Source: Streptomyces angustmyceticus
GTDB taxonomy: Bacteria > Actinomycetota > Actinomycetes > Streptomycetales > Streptomycetaceae
Length of the DNA stretch: 64,000 nucleotides
Direction of reading: 5' to 3'
Assembly (NCBI RefSeq): GCF_019933235.1
Contig: NZ_CP082945.1
Coordinates: forward strand, 4,625,501 to 4,689,500
Both the position numbers and the translations under genes were made by a program. Shown in pieces: positions 35,304 through 43,618 of the stretch (the stretch's first letter is position 1; each line of letters begins with the position of its first letter). Under the pieces are notes generated by a model. It did not search any database. It saw only the letters and a program-made list of their open reading frames with translations, and was not told the origin of the DNA.

Positions 35304-36760
35304 GCGAGGCCGGGCGGCTGTTCATCGGTGGTGAGTGGGTCGAGCCCGACGAGGGCCACTACGAGGTCGTCGATCCGGCGACGGAGGAGGCCGTCGGGCT
35401 CGCGCCCGAGGCGAGCCGGGCGCAGGTGCACCAGGCGGCGGCCGCGGCGCGGGAAGCCTTCGCGACCTGGTCGCGTACCTCGCCGCAGGAGCGGGCCGCG
35501 GTCCTCGACCGGGCCGCGGAGGTGATGCAGCGCGACTTCGCGGCGCACGCCGAACTGGCGCGGGCGGAGAGCGGGGCCACCACCGCGACGGCGCGCGGGA
35601 TGCAGGTCGCGGTGGGAGTGGCGCGCTTCCGGCGCTACGCGAAGGGGGCGCTGGAGCCGGTCGAGGAGGGGCTGCCGCCGCAGATCAACGAGGCCGGGCC
35701 GATGGGGCGGGCGGCCGTGCTGGGCGCCCTCGCCGGACGCCGGCCCGTCGGCGTCGTCACCTGCATCACCTCGTACAACAACCCGTGGGCGAACCCGGCG
35801 GGCAAGATCGCCCCGGCGCTGGCGATGGGCAACACCGTCGTGGTGAAGCCCGCTCCGCAGGACCCGCTGTCGGTGTACCGGATGGCGGCGGCGCTGGCGG
35901 AGGCGGGGGCGCCGCCGGGAGTGGTGAACGTGGTGAGCGGCGCGTCCGCCGAGGTGGGCGAGGCGGCCGTGGACGCGCCGGACGTGGACATGGTGAGCTT
36001 CACGGGCTCGACGGCCGTCGGGCAGCGCATCGCCGAGGTGTGCGGGCGCGGGATGAAACGCCAGCTCATGGAGCTGGGCGGCAAGGGCGCCGCGGTGGTC
36101 TTCGACGACGCGGACCTCGACGCGGCGGTGGCCGGCATCGGCACCACGTACTCCTTCTACAGCGGGCAGATCTGTACGGCGCCCACGCGGGTGATCGTGC
36201 AGCGCGGGGTGTACGAGGCGCTGGTGGCGCGGCTGACCCGGTACATCGGGCAGCTCACGATCGGCGATCCGCGCGCCCGGGGGACGGTGGTCGGTCCGGT
36301 GATCTCGGCCGCGCACCGCGACCGGGTCGAGTCGTATGTGGAGCTGGGCAGGAAGGAAGGCGCCCGGGTCGTGGCGGGCGGCGCACGGCCGTCCGCCCCG
36401 GAGCGCGGCTTCTACGTCGCGCCGACGCTGCTGGCCGACTGCACCCCCGGGATGCGGGTCGTGCGGGAGGAGATCTTCGGTCCGGTCGTCGTGGTGCTGC
36501 CCTTCGACGGGGAGGACGAGGGGGTGGCCCTCGCCAACGACAGCGACTACGGGCTCATCGACTACGTGTGGTCCGGCGACGTCGCCCGCGCCTTCCGGGT
36601 GGCCCGGCAGCTACGGGCCGGCGGGGTCGGCGTGAACACCGTCGGCCGGAACATGGAAGCGCCCTTCGGCGGCTTCAAGAAGAGCGGGGTCGGGCGGGAC
36701 GTGGGTTCCTACGCGCTCCATGCGTACAGCGAACTGCAGGCGATCGTGTGGGCGGGGTGA
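35300..36760 (+). CDS. Aldehyde dehydrogenase
   Basis: 486 residues, ALDH superfamily. NAD-binding GNTVVVKPAPQDPLS and SFTGSTAVGQRIAEVC, catalytic Glu in QLMELGGKGAAVVF (about 258) and Cys in YSGQICTAPTRV (about 293). The C-terminal APFGGFKKSGVGRDVG is intact. It oxidises an aldehyde, possibly released by the aldolase-like steps of the regulon, to the acid or acyl-CoA. The GTG start at 35300 overlaps the deacylase stop by 4 nt, showing tight coupling. Confidence 0.9.
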   Translation: MSEAGRLFIGGEWVEPDEGHYEVVDPATEEAVGLAPEASRAQVHQAAAAAREAFATWSRTSPQERAAVLDRAAEVMQRDFAAHAELARAESGATTATARGMQVAVGVARFRRYAKGALEPVEEGLPPQINEAGPMGRAAVLGALAGRRPVGVVTCITSYNNPWANPAGKIAPALAMGNTVVVKPAPQDPLSVYRMAAALAEAGAPPGVVNVVSGASAEVGEAAVDAPDVDMVSFTGSTAVGQRIAEVCGRGMKRQLMELGGKGAAVVFDDADLDAAVAGIGTTYSFYSGQICTAPTRVIVQRGVYEALVARLTRYIGQLTIGDPRARGTVVGPVISAAHRDRVESYVELGRKEGARVVAGGARPSAPERGFYVAPTLLADCTPGMRVVREEIFGPVVVVLPFDGEDEGVALANDSDYGLIDYVWSGDVARAFRVARQLRAGGVGVNTVGRNMEAPFGGFKKSGVGRDVGSYALHAYSELQAIVWAG

Positions 36761-37047
36761 GGCCGCTTCCGCGTGGCGCGTGCCGGCCTGTCGGGCTGCT
36801 GGCCTGTCGGCCTGTCGCCCCGGCGTCCGGAAAGCGGACGGGAAAATTTGGAACTGGGGCAAAAGGGGCAGGGCTGCGGTTCTCGCAATGCGAAAGATGC
36901 ATGTCGAAACCTTCGCATCAAAGGCTGTGCGTGGGGCTTTCGTTGATGTGGTCGGCTTGATGCCCCTGAAATCCCTTGACATGAAAGGGTCGGCTCGCGG
37001 AAGTGGATCTTCCGGATACGGATACAGCAGCCCTTAACGTCCTGTTC
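36761..37047. other. Intergenic region upstream of the permease
   Basis: About 290 nt, less GC-rich than neighbours. TTGACA (near 36976) has no good -10 at 17 nt. TAACGT (37035-37040) ends 7 nt before the permease ATG and may be the -10 of a leaderless transcript. TGCGAA/TTCGCA inverted segments lie near 36890-36917. Confidence 0.4.
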
Positions 37048-38625
37048 ATGGTTCAGGTTGACCCCCGCCCCCAGACCGGAGACACGGTAACGAGCGTCGG
37101 CGCTGCCGGCGGCGGGAGCAGCAGTAGCACCCGCAGCAAGGGCCTCAGCGGCAACTCCGTGGGCCTGCTCGGCAGCGCGGTCATCGGCATCTCGACCGTC
37201 GCGCCCGTCTACTGCCTCACCTCGACGCTCGGTCCCACGGTCGGCGAGGTCGGGGTGCAGATGCCCGCGGTGTTCCTCGCCGGGTTCCTGCCGATGCTGC
37301 TGGTCGCCTTCGCCTACCGCGAGCTCAACAACGCGGTCCCGGACTGCGGCACCTCCTTCACCTGGACGGTCAAGGCGTTCGGCCCCCGCGTCGGCTGGAT
37401 GTGCGGCTGGGGGCTGGTGATCGCGACGATCATCGTGCTCTCCAACCTGGCCGGCGTCGCCACCTCGTTCTTCTACCTGCTGCTCGGCGAACTCACCGGC
37501 AGCCCGGCCGTCGCCGCCCTGGACGACAACAGGGCCGCGCACGTCCTGACCTGCCTGGTCTTCATCGCCGCCGCCACGGCCGTCAGCTATCGCGGGATGA
37601 CCGCCACCAAGGGCGTCCAGTACACCCTGGTCGGCCTGCAGCTCGCGGTGCTCGCCGTGTTCGTCGTGCTGGCCGTGATCAAGGCGCGGTCCGGCGACTT
37701 CGCCGGCTCCGTCGACTTCTCCTGGACCTGGCTCGACCCGTTCGCCGTCCGGTCGTTCTCCGCCTTCACGGCCGGCCTGTCGCTGTCGATCTTCATGTTC
37801 TGGGGCTGGGACACCTGCCTCACGGTCAACGAGGAGACCGCCGGCAGCGCGAAGACGCCCGGCCGCGCCGCCCTGCTGGCCATGGTCGTGCTGATCGGCT
37901 CCTACCTGCTCACCGCCGTCGCCTCGCAGATGTTCTCCGGCGTCGGGCACGAGGGCCCGGGCCTGGGCAACCCGGACACCGCCGACAACGTCTTCGCCGC
38001 GCTCGCCAACCCCGTCATGGGCACCGTGCTCGGCGTGCTGCTGTTCGTCGCGGTCCTCGCCTCGGCCGCGGCCAGCCTGCAGACCACCTTCATCCCGGTG
38101 GCCCGGACGGTGCTGGCGATGAGCACCTACGAGGCGCTGCCGGCGTCCTTCGCCAGGATCCACCCGCGCTTCCGCTCCCCGGGCCGGGCGACCGTCGCGG
38201 CCGGCGTCGCCACCGGTGTCTTCTACTCCGTGATGAGCTTCCTCAGCGAGAACGTGCTCATCGACACGATCTACGCGCTCGGCCTCATGATCTGCTTCTA
38301 CTACGCGATCACCGCCTTCTCCTGCGCCTGGTTCTTCCGCCGCGAGCTGCGGAACTCGGCCCGTGACCTGCTGTTCAAGGGCGTCTTCCCGGTCCTGGGC
38401 GGCATCCTGCTCGCGGCCGTCTTCTTCAAGACCCTGACCGACATGTGGAACCCCGCCTACGGTTCGGGCAGTTCGGTCCTCGGCGTCGGCTCGGTCTTCG
38501 TCATCGGCGTCGGCCTGCTGCTCCTGGGCCTCGTGCTCATGCTCGTGATGCAGCGGCGCAGCCCGGGCTTCTTCCGCGGCACGGTCCTGACCCGGGCGAC
38601 GCCGGCGTTGGTGGTGGAGGACTGA
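37048..38625 (+). CDS. APC-superfamily amino acid permease
   Basis: 525 residues with about 12 hydrophobic segments. The first TM carries the APC signature SAVIGISTVAPVYCLTSTLG; others include LVAFAYRELNNAVPDCGTSF and IFMFWGWDTCLTVNEETAG. It likely imports an amino acid or polyamine by proton symport. The N-terminus (1-45) is a Gly/Ser-rich cytoplasmic segment. I chose ATG 37048; no ribosome binding site is seen, fitting leaderless expression from TAACGT, while GTG 37003 is an alternative. No regulon operator nearby. Confidence 0.87.
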   Translation: MVQVDPRPQTGDTVTSVGAAGGGSSSSTRSKGLSGNSVGLLGSAVIGISTVAPVYCLTSTLGPTVGEVGVQMPAVFLAGFLPMLLVAFAYRELNNAVPDCGTSFTWTVKAFGPRVGWMCGWGLVIATIIVLSNLAGVATSFFYLLLGELTGSPAVAALDDNRAAHVLTCLVFIAAATAVSYRGMTATKGVQYTLVGLQLAVLAVFVVLAVIKARSGDFAGSVDFSWTWLDPFAVRSFSAFTAGLSLSIFMFWGWDTCLTVNEETAGSAKTPGRAALLAMVVLIGSYLLTAVASQMFSGVGHEGPGLGNPDTADNVFAALANPVMGTVLGVLLFVAVLASAAASLQTTFIPVARTVLAMSTYEALPASFARIHPRFRSPGRATVAAGVATGVFYSVMSFLSENVLIDTIYALGLMICFYYAITAFSCAWFFRRELRNSARDLLFKGVFPVLGGILLAAVFFKTLTDMWNPAYGSGSSVLGVGSVFVIGVGLLLLGLVLMLVMQRRSPGFFRGTVLTRATPALVVED

Positions 38626-38715
38626 GGGGCGTGGGGCAGGGAGGGATTCGGCGCCGGGGGACGGTGGTGCCGCCTCGGGGGCGGCGGTTCGGGCTCCTGG
38701 GTGAGCACGCGGTCC

Positions 38716-39678
38716 TCATGGGCGGAGGACCAGCTTTCCCTTCGTGCGGCGGGCGAGCAGGTCCTCGTGGGCGTCGCGGGCCCGCGCGAGGTCGTACTCC
38801 GCGCCGACCAGGGGCCGCAGCCGCCGCCGCGCCGTGAGGCCGAGCAGCTCCTCCAGGACCGGACCGCCGGCGCCGTTCCGGGCGAGGAGCGGAACCAGCC
38901 AGAAGCCGGCGACGCCGATGTTCTCCACCGCCAGGCGGCTCGGGTCGAGGGCCGAGGCGGCCTTGCGGGACGAGGCGCCGTAGGTGACCAGCCGGCCGAG
39001 GTGCCCGAGGGAGTCCAGGGCGGCATCGAGGACGGGGCCGCCGACGGCGTCCAGCACGACGTCCACCGGGCGCCCCTGATTGGCGTCGAGGACGCGCTCC
39101 CGGTAGCCCTCCGCCTCGCCGTCTACGGCCGCGTCCGCGCCGAGTCCGAGGGCGAAGGCGCGCTTCTCTTCGGAGGAGGCCGTGGCGATGACACGGCCCG
39201 CGCCGAACTCCCTGGCCAGCTGGACGGCGAGGCTGCCCGTCCCGCCCGCGGCGGCGTGCACCACGACGCTCTCGCCGGGCCGCACCCGCGCGACCGACCG
39301 CAGCAGATGCCACGCCGTCAGCCCCTGTATGAGCAGCGCCAGAGCCTCGCCCGCGCTCACCCCGTCCGGTAACGCGACCAGGTCGCGGTCGCGGACGGCC
39401 GTCTTCGCCGCGTAGCCGCCCTGGAGGACGTAGCCGAGCACCCGCCGCCCGTCCGCGGTCCGGCCGACGACCTCCATGCCGGGGATGCGCGGCAGCGGCC
39501 CCTTCGGCGCGTAAGGGCCGTCGGGTTGCTCGCCCGCCATCTGTTTGATGTCACCGAAGTTGACGCCGGCGGCCGCCACCTCGACCAGCGTCTCGCCCGG
39601 CCCCGCCACCGGTTCCGGCACCTCGGCCTCCTCCAGGACCTCCGGTTCACCGAATCGCTCGAACTGCATGGCACGCAT
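38716..39678 (-). CDS. Quinone oxidoreductase-like zinc-independent MDR
   Basis: 320 residues, medium-chain dehydrogenase/reductase of the NADPH:quinone oxidoreductase group. GroES-like domain AAAGVNFGDIKQMAGEQPDG, then LLIQGLTAWHLLRSVARV and the NADPH motif VVHAAAGGTGSLAVQLA. No structural zinc Cys cluster is seen, as expected for QOR. It reduces quinones or enones. GGGAGGGG is 4 nt before ATG 39678. Stands alone, convergent with the permease; TGCCGCC-TC-GGGGGCGGC-like stem near 38667 may terminate both. Confidence 0.87.
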   Translation of the reverse strand: MRAMQFERFGEPEVLEEAEVPEPVAGPGETLVEVAAAGVNFGDIKQMAGEQPDGPYAPKGPLPRIPGMEVVGRTADGRRVLGYVLQGGYAAKTAVRDRDLVALPDGVSAGEALALLIQGLTAWHLLRSVARVRPGESVVVHAAAGGTGSLAVQLAREFGAGRVIATASSEEKRAFALGLGADAAVDGEAEGYRERVLDANQGRPVDVVLDAVGGPVLDAALDSLGHLGRLVTYGASSRKAASALDPSRLAVENIGVAGFWLVPLLARNGAGGPVLEELLGLTARRRLRPLVGAEYDLARARDAHEDLLARRTKGKLVLRP

Positions 39679-39937
39679 GACGCCCCTCCCGGACGGGTCG
39701 AACTCCCCGGCAGCCGGTCATGTCCCGCCGACGGCCGGTCCCTGGACCGCCGCAATCGCTACGATCGCCGCGATCGATGTCTCTCCCTCTCCGCCAAATT
39801 ACGTGGCCCGCAGTGGTCTTGGCGGCCACGCATGGCGTTGCGCGGCGAGCATGGCCCGCGGTCCTCGTCACCCGGGTCCGGCCCGGACCGGCGTGCGCGC
39901 CGCGGGTGCCGCGCGTGGCCGGGCCGGCGGGCCGTGG

Positions 39938-41458
39938 TCAGCCCCAGTGCCCCACGAAGACCGGGTTGGTCATGGCCGCCATCGGGCCCGGCAGGCCCGC
40001 GGTCGCCGAGGGATGGCGGACTTCCGCGCGTATGTAGGCGGCGTACTCCGCGGTGGTCTGCCAGCTGACGGTGCCGTCGCCGGAGGCGGGCAGCGGGGTG
40101 GAGTACAGCGTCCCCTGGTCGGTGACGAAGGAGACCGTGCGCCCGGGGGCGCCGGAGACCGTGAGGCGGGCCGTGACCTTCGCCGTACGGGGGACCGCCA
40201 GGCGTTCGGCGATCCCGGCGTGTTCGCCCCGTTCACCGGTGACGGAGAAGGCCAGATCGACCTTCGACGACTCGGCGATCCACACCCGGCCCGCCCGGAT
40301 GCCGTCCAGCAGGGCACGGCGCGAGAGATCGTCGGCGAGGACCACGGTCTGCGGCAGGCCCACCACGTCCGGGTCGCGGTGGGCGTCGCTGTGGCCGACG
40401 GCCGGCAGCCAGTCCGCGCGGCCACGGGTGTGCGCGACCAGGGCGTTGTCCCACTCGGCGAGGGTGATCTCGTCATCGGGGGTGTACGGGCCGTTCCAGA
40501 CCTCCACCGCGTCCGCTTCGTTCAGCCCGAACTTCCAGTTGCAGCCGACGCAGGTGGCGTGCGGATGCGCCGGGACGACCAGCCCGCCGGCCCGCCGGAT
40601 GGCGCGCGCGTACTTCCCGAAGGCGTTGTCGCGGGCCCGGTAGCGCCAGTCGATGAAGACCTCGGGGTCGGTGCCCAGCGCGACCACGTGCCCGTTGCGG
40701 GTGGTGACCTCCTCGCCGGTGAGGATCAGCAGGTCGTCGCCCCACAGGCCGTCCCAGGCGCGGTGCGCGGAGGTGGTGTTGTGCTCGGAGGTGTTGATGA
40801 AGTCCAGCCCGGCGGCGCGGGCCAGCGCGGCGATCTCGGCGGGGGTGCGCCTGCCGTCGGAGTGGACGGAGTGCAGATGGCCGTCGCCGCGGTACCAGGC
40901 GCGGCCCCGGCCCCGGGCACGTTCGGGCGGATGGACGGGCGCCGGGGTGCGCCCCGGGGGCCCGTACCGCAGGGTGACCGTGACGTCGTAGGAGAGACCC
41001 TGCGGCGCGACCGTGTACGGCCCCAGGGCGATGTGCCAGGTGCCGGCGTTGACGGGGCCCGGCAGATATCCGGGCGTGGCGTCGTCGGCGCGCAGGAAGA
41101 ACTCCGTCCGCGCGCCGCCGGACCAGCCGCGGAAGCCGGCGCCGCCGAGGTCAGTGCCCCGTTCGTCGAAGACGCCGATGTCGCAGGCGTTGCCGGCCGT
41201 GCCCGCGGGGACGGCCGGCCTGTCGTAGTCGTAGGCCACGGCGATCTCGCGGACGCCGGGCGGCACCTCGACCGGAAGGTAGACGAAGTCCGGGGCGCCC
41301 GTCGGCAGATGGCCCCGCACCCGCCGGGTCTGCTCGCCGGGACCGCCCCCGGGCCGCCCGGCGGCGGGTGCGGCGTCGGCGAAGCTCACACGTCCGAGCG
41401 TAAGCGCGCCCGTCGCGCCCGCAACCGCCGAAAGTCTCAGCACCTCACGTCGTTCCAT
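39938..41458 (-). CDS. Tat-exported CehA/McbA-family PHP metallohydrolase
   Basis: 506 residues. The N-terminus MERREVLRLSAVAGATGALT has the twin-arginine pattern and hydrophobic core of a Tat signal. Residues about 30-185 form a beta-sandwich; then the PHP motif GDGHLHSVHSDGRRTPAEI, with FINTSEHNTTSAH, GEEVTTRNGHVVALG, VPAHPHATCVG and GHSDAHRDPD supplying metal ligands. CehA and McbA hydrolyse carbamate esters; the natural substrate here is unknown, perhaps a phosphoester. Export as a folded metalloenzyme fits the Tat signal. Confidence 0.85.
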   Translation of the reverse strand: MERREVLRLSAVAGATGALTLGRVSFADAAPAAGRPGGGPGEQTRRVRGHLPTGAPDFVYLPVEVPPGVREIAVAYDYDRPAVPAGTAGNACDIGVFDERGTDLGGAGFRGWSGGARTEFFLRADDATPGYLPGPVNAGTWHIALGPYTVAPQGLSYDVTVTLRYGPPGRTPAPVHPPERARGRGRAWYRGDGHLHSVHSDGRRTPAEIAALARAAGLDFINTSEHNTTSAHRAWDGLWGDDLLILTGEEVTTRNGHVVALGTDPEVFIDWRYRARDNAFGKYARAIRRAGGLVVPAHPHATCVGCNWKFGLNEADAVEVWNGPYTPDDEITLAEWDNALVAHTRGRADWLPAVGHSDAHRDPDVVGLPQTVVLADDLSRRALLDGIRAGRVWIAESSKVDLAFSVTGERGEHAGIAERLAVPRTAKVTARLTVSGAPGRTVSFVTDQGTLYSTPLPASGDGTVSWQTTAEYAAYIRAEVRHPSATAGLPGPMAAMTNPVFVGHWG

Positions 41459-41648
41459 CCCCGCCCCCTGCCGTCCTGTGTCGTCTTGCGCCTTCTTCCG
41501 CCCGCCCGGACCCCGTGTCGCATCAGCCCCGTCCCTGCGTCTGCGACCCGCGCGGGCCCGTGCCGCGCCGGTCTGTTTCCGCCGCGCGGCCGGCTCGTCG
41601 CGCCGCGTGAAAACTGTTGTACGCGCGTGCGGCGGGGAGGGAAAGGGC

Positions 41649-41657
41649 TGTGGATAA
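41649..41657. promoter_or_regulatory. Single DnaA-box match
   Basis: TGTGGATAA (reverse complement TTATCCACA) in the divergent promoter region between the PHP hydrolase and LLM genes. An exact match to the E. coli consensus, but isolated. Confidence 0.35.
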
Positions 41658-41715
41658 CCGTCGGTCGGTGCGGCAACATTCGGTCCCACACACGCCTGAC
41701 GCGGAGGTGTCCCGT

Positions 41716-42540
41716 ATGCGGATCGCGACCACGATCTTCCTGACCGACGAGACGATCCGGCCCGACCGGCTGGGCCGCGAGCTGGAGCAGCGCGGCTTCG
41801 ACGGCCTCTATCTCCCCGAGCACACCCACATCCCCGCCAGCCGGGACACCCCCGCCCCCATGGGCGAGCCGCTGCCCCGCGAATACGGCCGCACCCTCGA
41901 CCCGTTCATCGCGCTCGGCCAGGCCGCCGCGGTCACCGAGCGGCTCGCGCTCGGCACCGGCATCACCCTCGTCGCCCAGCACGACCCGGTCGACCTCGCC
42001 AAGCAGATCGCCACCCTCGACTTCCTCTCCGGGGGCCGCTTCACCCTCGGCGTCGGCTACGGCTGGAACGTCGAGGAGGCCGCCGACCACGGGGTCGAGT
42101 GGTCGACCCGGCGCGCGCTGACCCGGGACCGGGTGGCGCTGATGCGCGCCCTGTGGGCCGAGGAACCGACCGCGTACGAGGGCGCATTCGGCTCCGTGCG
42201 GGCCTCGTTCGCCCACCCCAAGCCGGTGCACGGCGCGCCGCGCATCCTCCTGGGCGGCGCGGCCGGCCCCAAGCTCTTCGGGCAGATCGCCGAGTACGCC
42301 GACGGATGGCTGCCGATCGGCGGCGGCGGGTTGGCGGAGACCGTTCCGGTGCTGCGGCGGGCCTGGGCGGACGCCGGGCGCGCCGGCGAGCCGGTCGTGG
42401 TGCCCTATGCGGTCCGTCCCTCGGCCGGGAAGCTGGCCCACTACCGCGAGCTGGGCGTCCGGGAGGTGGTGCTGCAACTGCCGCCGGCCGGGGAGGGCGA
42501 GGTGCTGCGGACCCTGGACGACTTCGCGCAGTACCTGTGA
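41716..42540 (+). CDS. LLM-class F420-dependent oxidoreductase (TIGR03619-like)
   Basis: 274 residues, F420-type luciferase-like barrel: GFDGLYLPEHTHIPASRDTP, ERLALGTGITLVAQHDPVDLA, LDFLSGGRFTLGVGYGWNVEEAADHG and PRILLGGAAGPKLFGQIAEYADG. It likely oxidises or reduces a small carbonyl substrate with F420. GGAGG is 9 nt before ATG 41716. Monocistronic; no regulon palindrome upstream, so not part of that set. Confidence 0.87.
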   Translation: MRIATTIFLTDETIRPDRLGRELEQRGFDGLYLPEHTHIPASRDTPAPMGEPLPREYGRTLDPFIALGQAAAVTERLALGTGITLVAQHDPVDLAKQIATLDFLSGGRFTLGVGYGWNVEEAADHGVEWSTRRALTRDRVALMRALWAEEPTAYEGAFGSVRASFAHPKPVHGAPRILLGGAAGPKLFGQIAEYADGWLPIGGGGLAETVPVLRRAWADAGRAGEPVVVPYAVRPSAGKLAHYRELGVREVVLQLPPAGEGEVLRTLDDFAQYL

Positions 42541-42912
42541 CGGGTGACGCAGGGGAGCGCGGCGTGCGGGAAGGGTGATGACGGACGGGGCGCGGGGGCG
42601 CACGGTCCCTGGGAGGCCGTCTTGCCCGCCCCCTGACGGGCGCCCCGCACGGGCCTAGGACCAGCGGTGTACCGCCTTCCGCCCGGGTCGGTACCGGAGA
42701 ACGATCCGCCGCGGCCCGTGCGGTCGTAGCGTCGAAGGGGAAGGGCCGCGGATCCCCGTGGAGCGGCGGCCCGACGAGAACGGTCACCGGCCGGAAGATC
42801 AGGGCTCCACAAGAGCCCGGAGATCAACGGCCCACGACGGGCAACGGTCCGCGCCGCCGCGGCAGCTCAGGGGACGCGTTGCCCACGCGACCCGAGAGAT
42901 CAGGGAGATCCC
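42541..42912. other. 370-nt leader/intergenic region before the VOC gene
   Basis: No gene supported. GC-rich with several short inverted segments and two GATCAGGG elements near 42797 and 42899. Probably contains the promoter and a long 5' untranslated region of the VOC gene; no known riboswitch recognised. Confidence 0.45.
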
Positions 42913-43311
42913 ATGCCTCGCCTCGACCACACGATCGTGCACAGCACCGACCGTTTCGCCTCCGCCCGGTTCCTGGCCGACCTGCTCGGCGCGCCCGAAC
43001 CCAAGGCGTTCGGCCCCTTCGCCGCCCTCAAGCTCGACAACGGAGTGGCCCTGGACTACGCCGAGCACGTCGCCAAGGGAGAGTTCGTCCCCACGCACTA
43101 CGCGTTCCTGGTCACCGAGGACGAGTTCGACGGGATCTTCGCCCGCATACAGGAGCGCGGGCTGCCCTACTGGGCCGACCCCATGCACACCAGGCCCCAG
43201 GAGATCAACACCCTGGACGGCGGCCGCGGTCTCTACCTCGACGACCCCGACGGCCACAACATGGAGTTCCTGACCAGGACCTACTCCGACGAACTCCTGG
43301 CCAGTATGTGA
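42913..43311 (+). CDS. Single-domain VOC (glyoxalase-fold) protein
   Basis: 132 residues, one VOC module. LDHTIVHSTDRFASARFLADL starts the fold, with APEPKAFGPFAALKLDNG and GGRGLYLDDPDGHNMEFLTR near the end carrying the usual metal-site His/Glu positions. Members include dioxygenases, glyoxalases and resistance proteins; no substrate can be named. GGGAGATCCC precedes the ATG. A stand-alone gene. Confidence 0.83.
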   Translation: MPRLDHTIVHSTDRFASARFLADLLGAPEPKAFGPFAALKLDNGVALDYAEHVAKGEFVPTHYAFLVTEDEFDGIFARIQERGLPYWADPMHTRPQEINTLDGGRGLYLDDPDGHNMEFLTRTYSDELLASM

Positions 43312-43388
43312 CCGACCGCGCCGCACCCCTGCCGGGCCGGTTTCCGCCGCGTTCGGCGAGGGTGTGGGCGACGAGTGCGTTGGCCGTG

Positions 43389-43478
43389 TCAGGCGAAGTG
43401 CCGGGGCGGCACGAGGAACGCGGCGCACAGCGCGAGGTAGCCCACCATGCCGCTGCACATGTGGACCGTTCCGCGCAC
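43389..43478 (-). CDS. Putative 29-residue hydrophobic mini-protein
   Basis: GTG 43478 to TGA 43389 encodes a product starting VRGTVHMCSG, with a hydrophobic core MVGYLALCAAFLV and the tail PPRHFA. Third positions are nearly all G or C as in real genes, and it fills the divergent gap before the FO synthase gene. Two Cys are present. It could be a small membrane peptide; an internal ATG at 43460 is an alternative start. Not recognised as a named family, and too short to be sure. Confidence 0.42.
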   Translation of the reverse strand: MRGTVHMCSGMVGYLALCAAFLVPPRHFA

Positions 43479-43618
43479 GCGCCAAGCGTGCCGGGAGCCG
43501 CCGCCGGGAAGTGCCCGTTCCGGGCCCGGACGGAACCACCGTCCGTAGTGATCAGTGGCACAACGGCCGCTCGTTCTCCGGCGGCGGCGCTGTCGGTGGG
43601 CGCTCGTATCCTCGGAGG

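Noticed and set aside
41649..41657. Possible replication origin from a DnaA box
   Set aside because: A single box and no dnaA/dnaN genes; not an origin.
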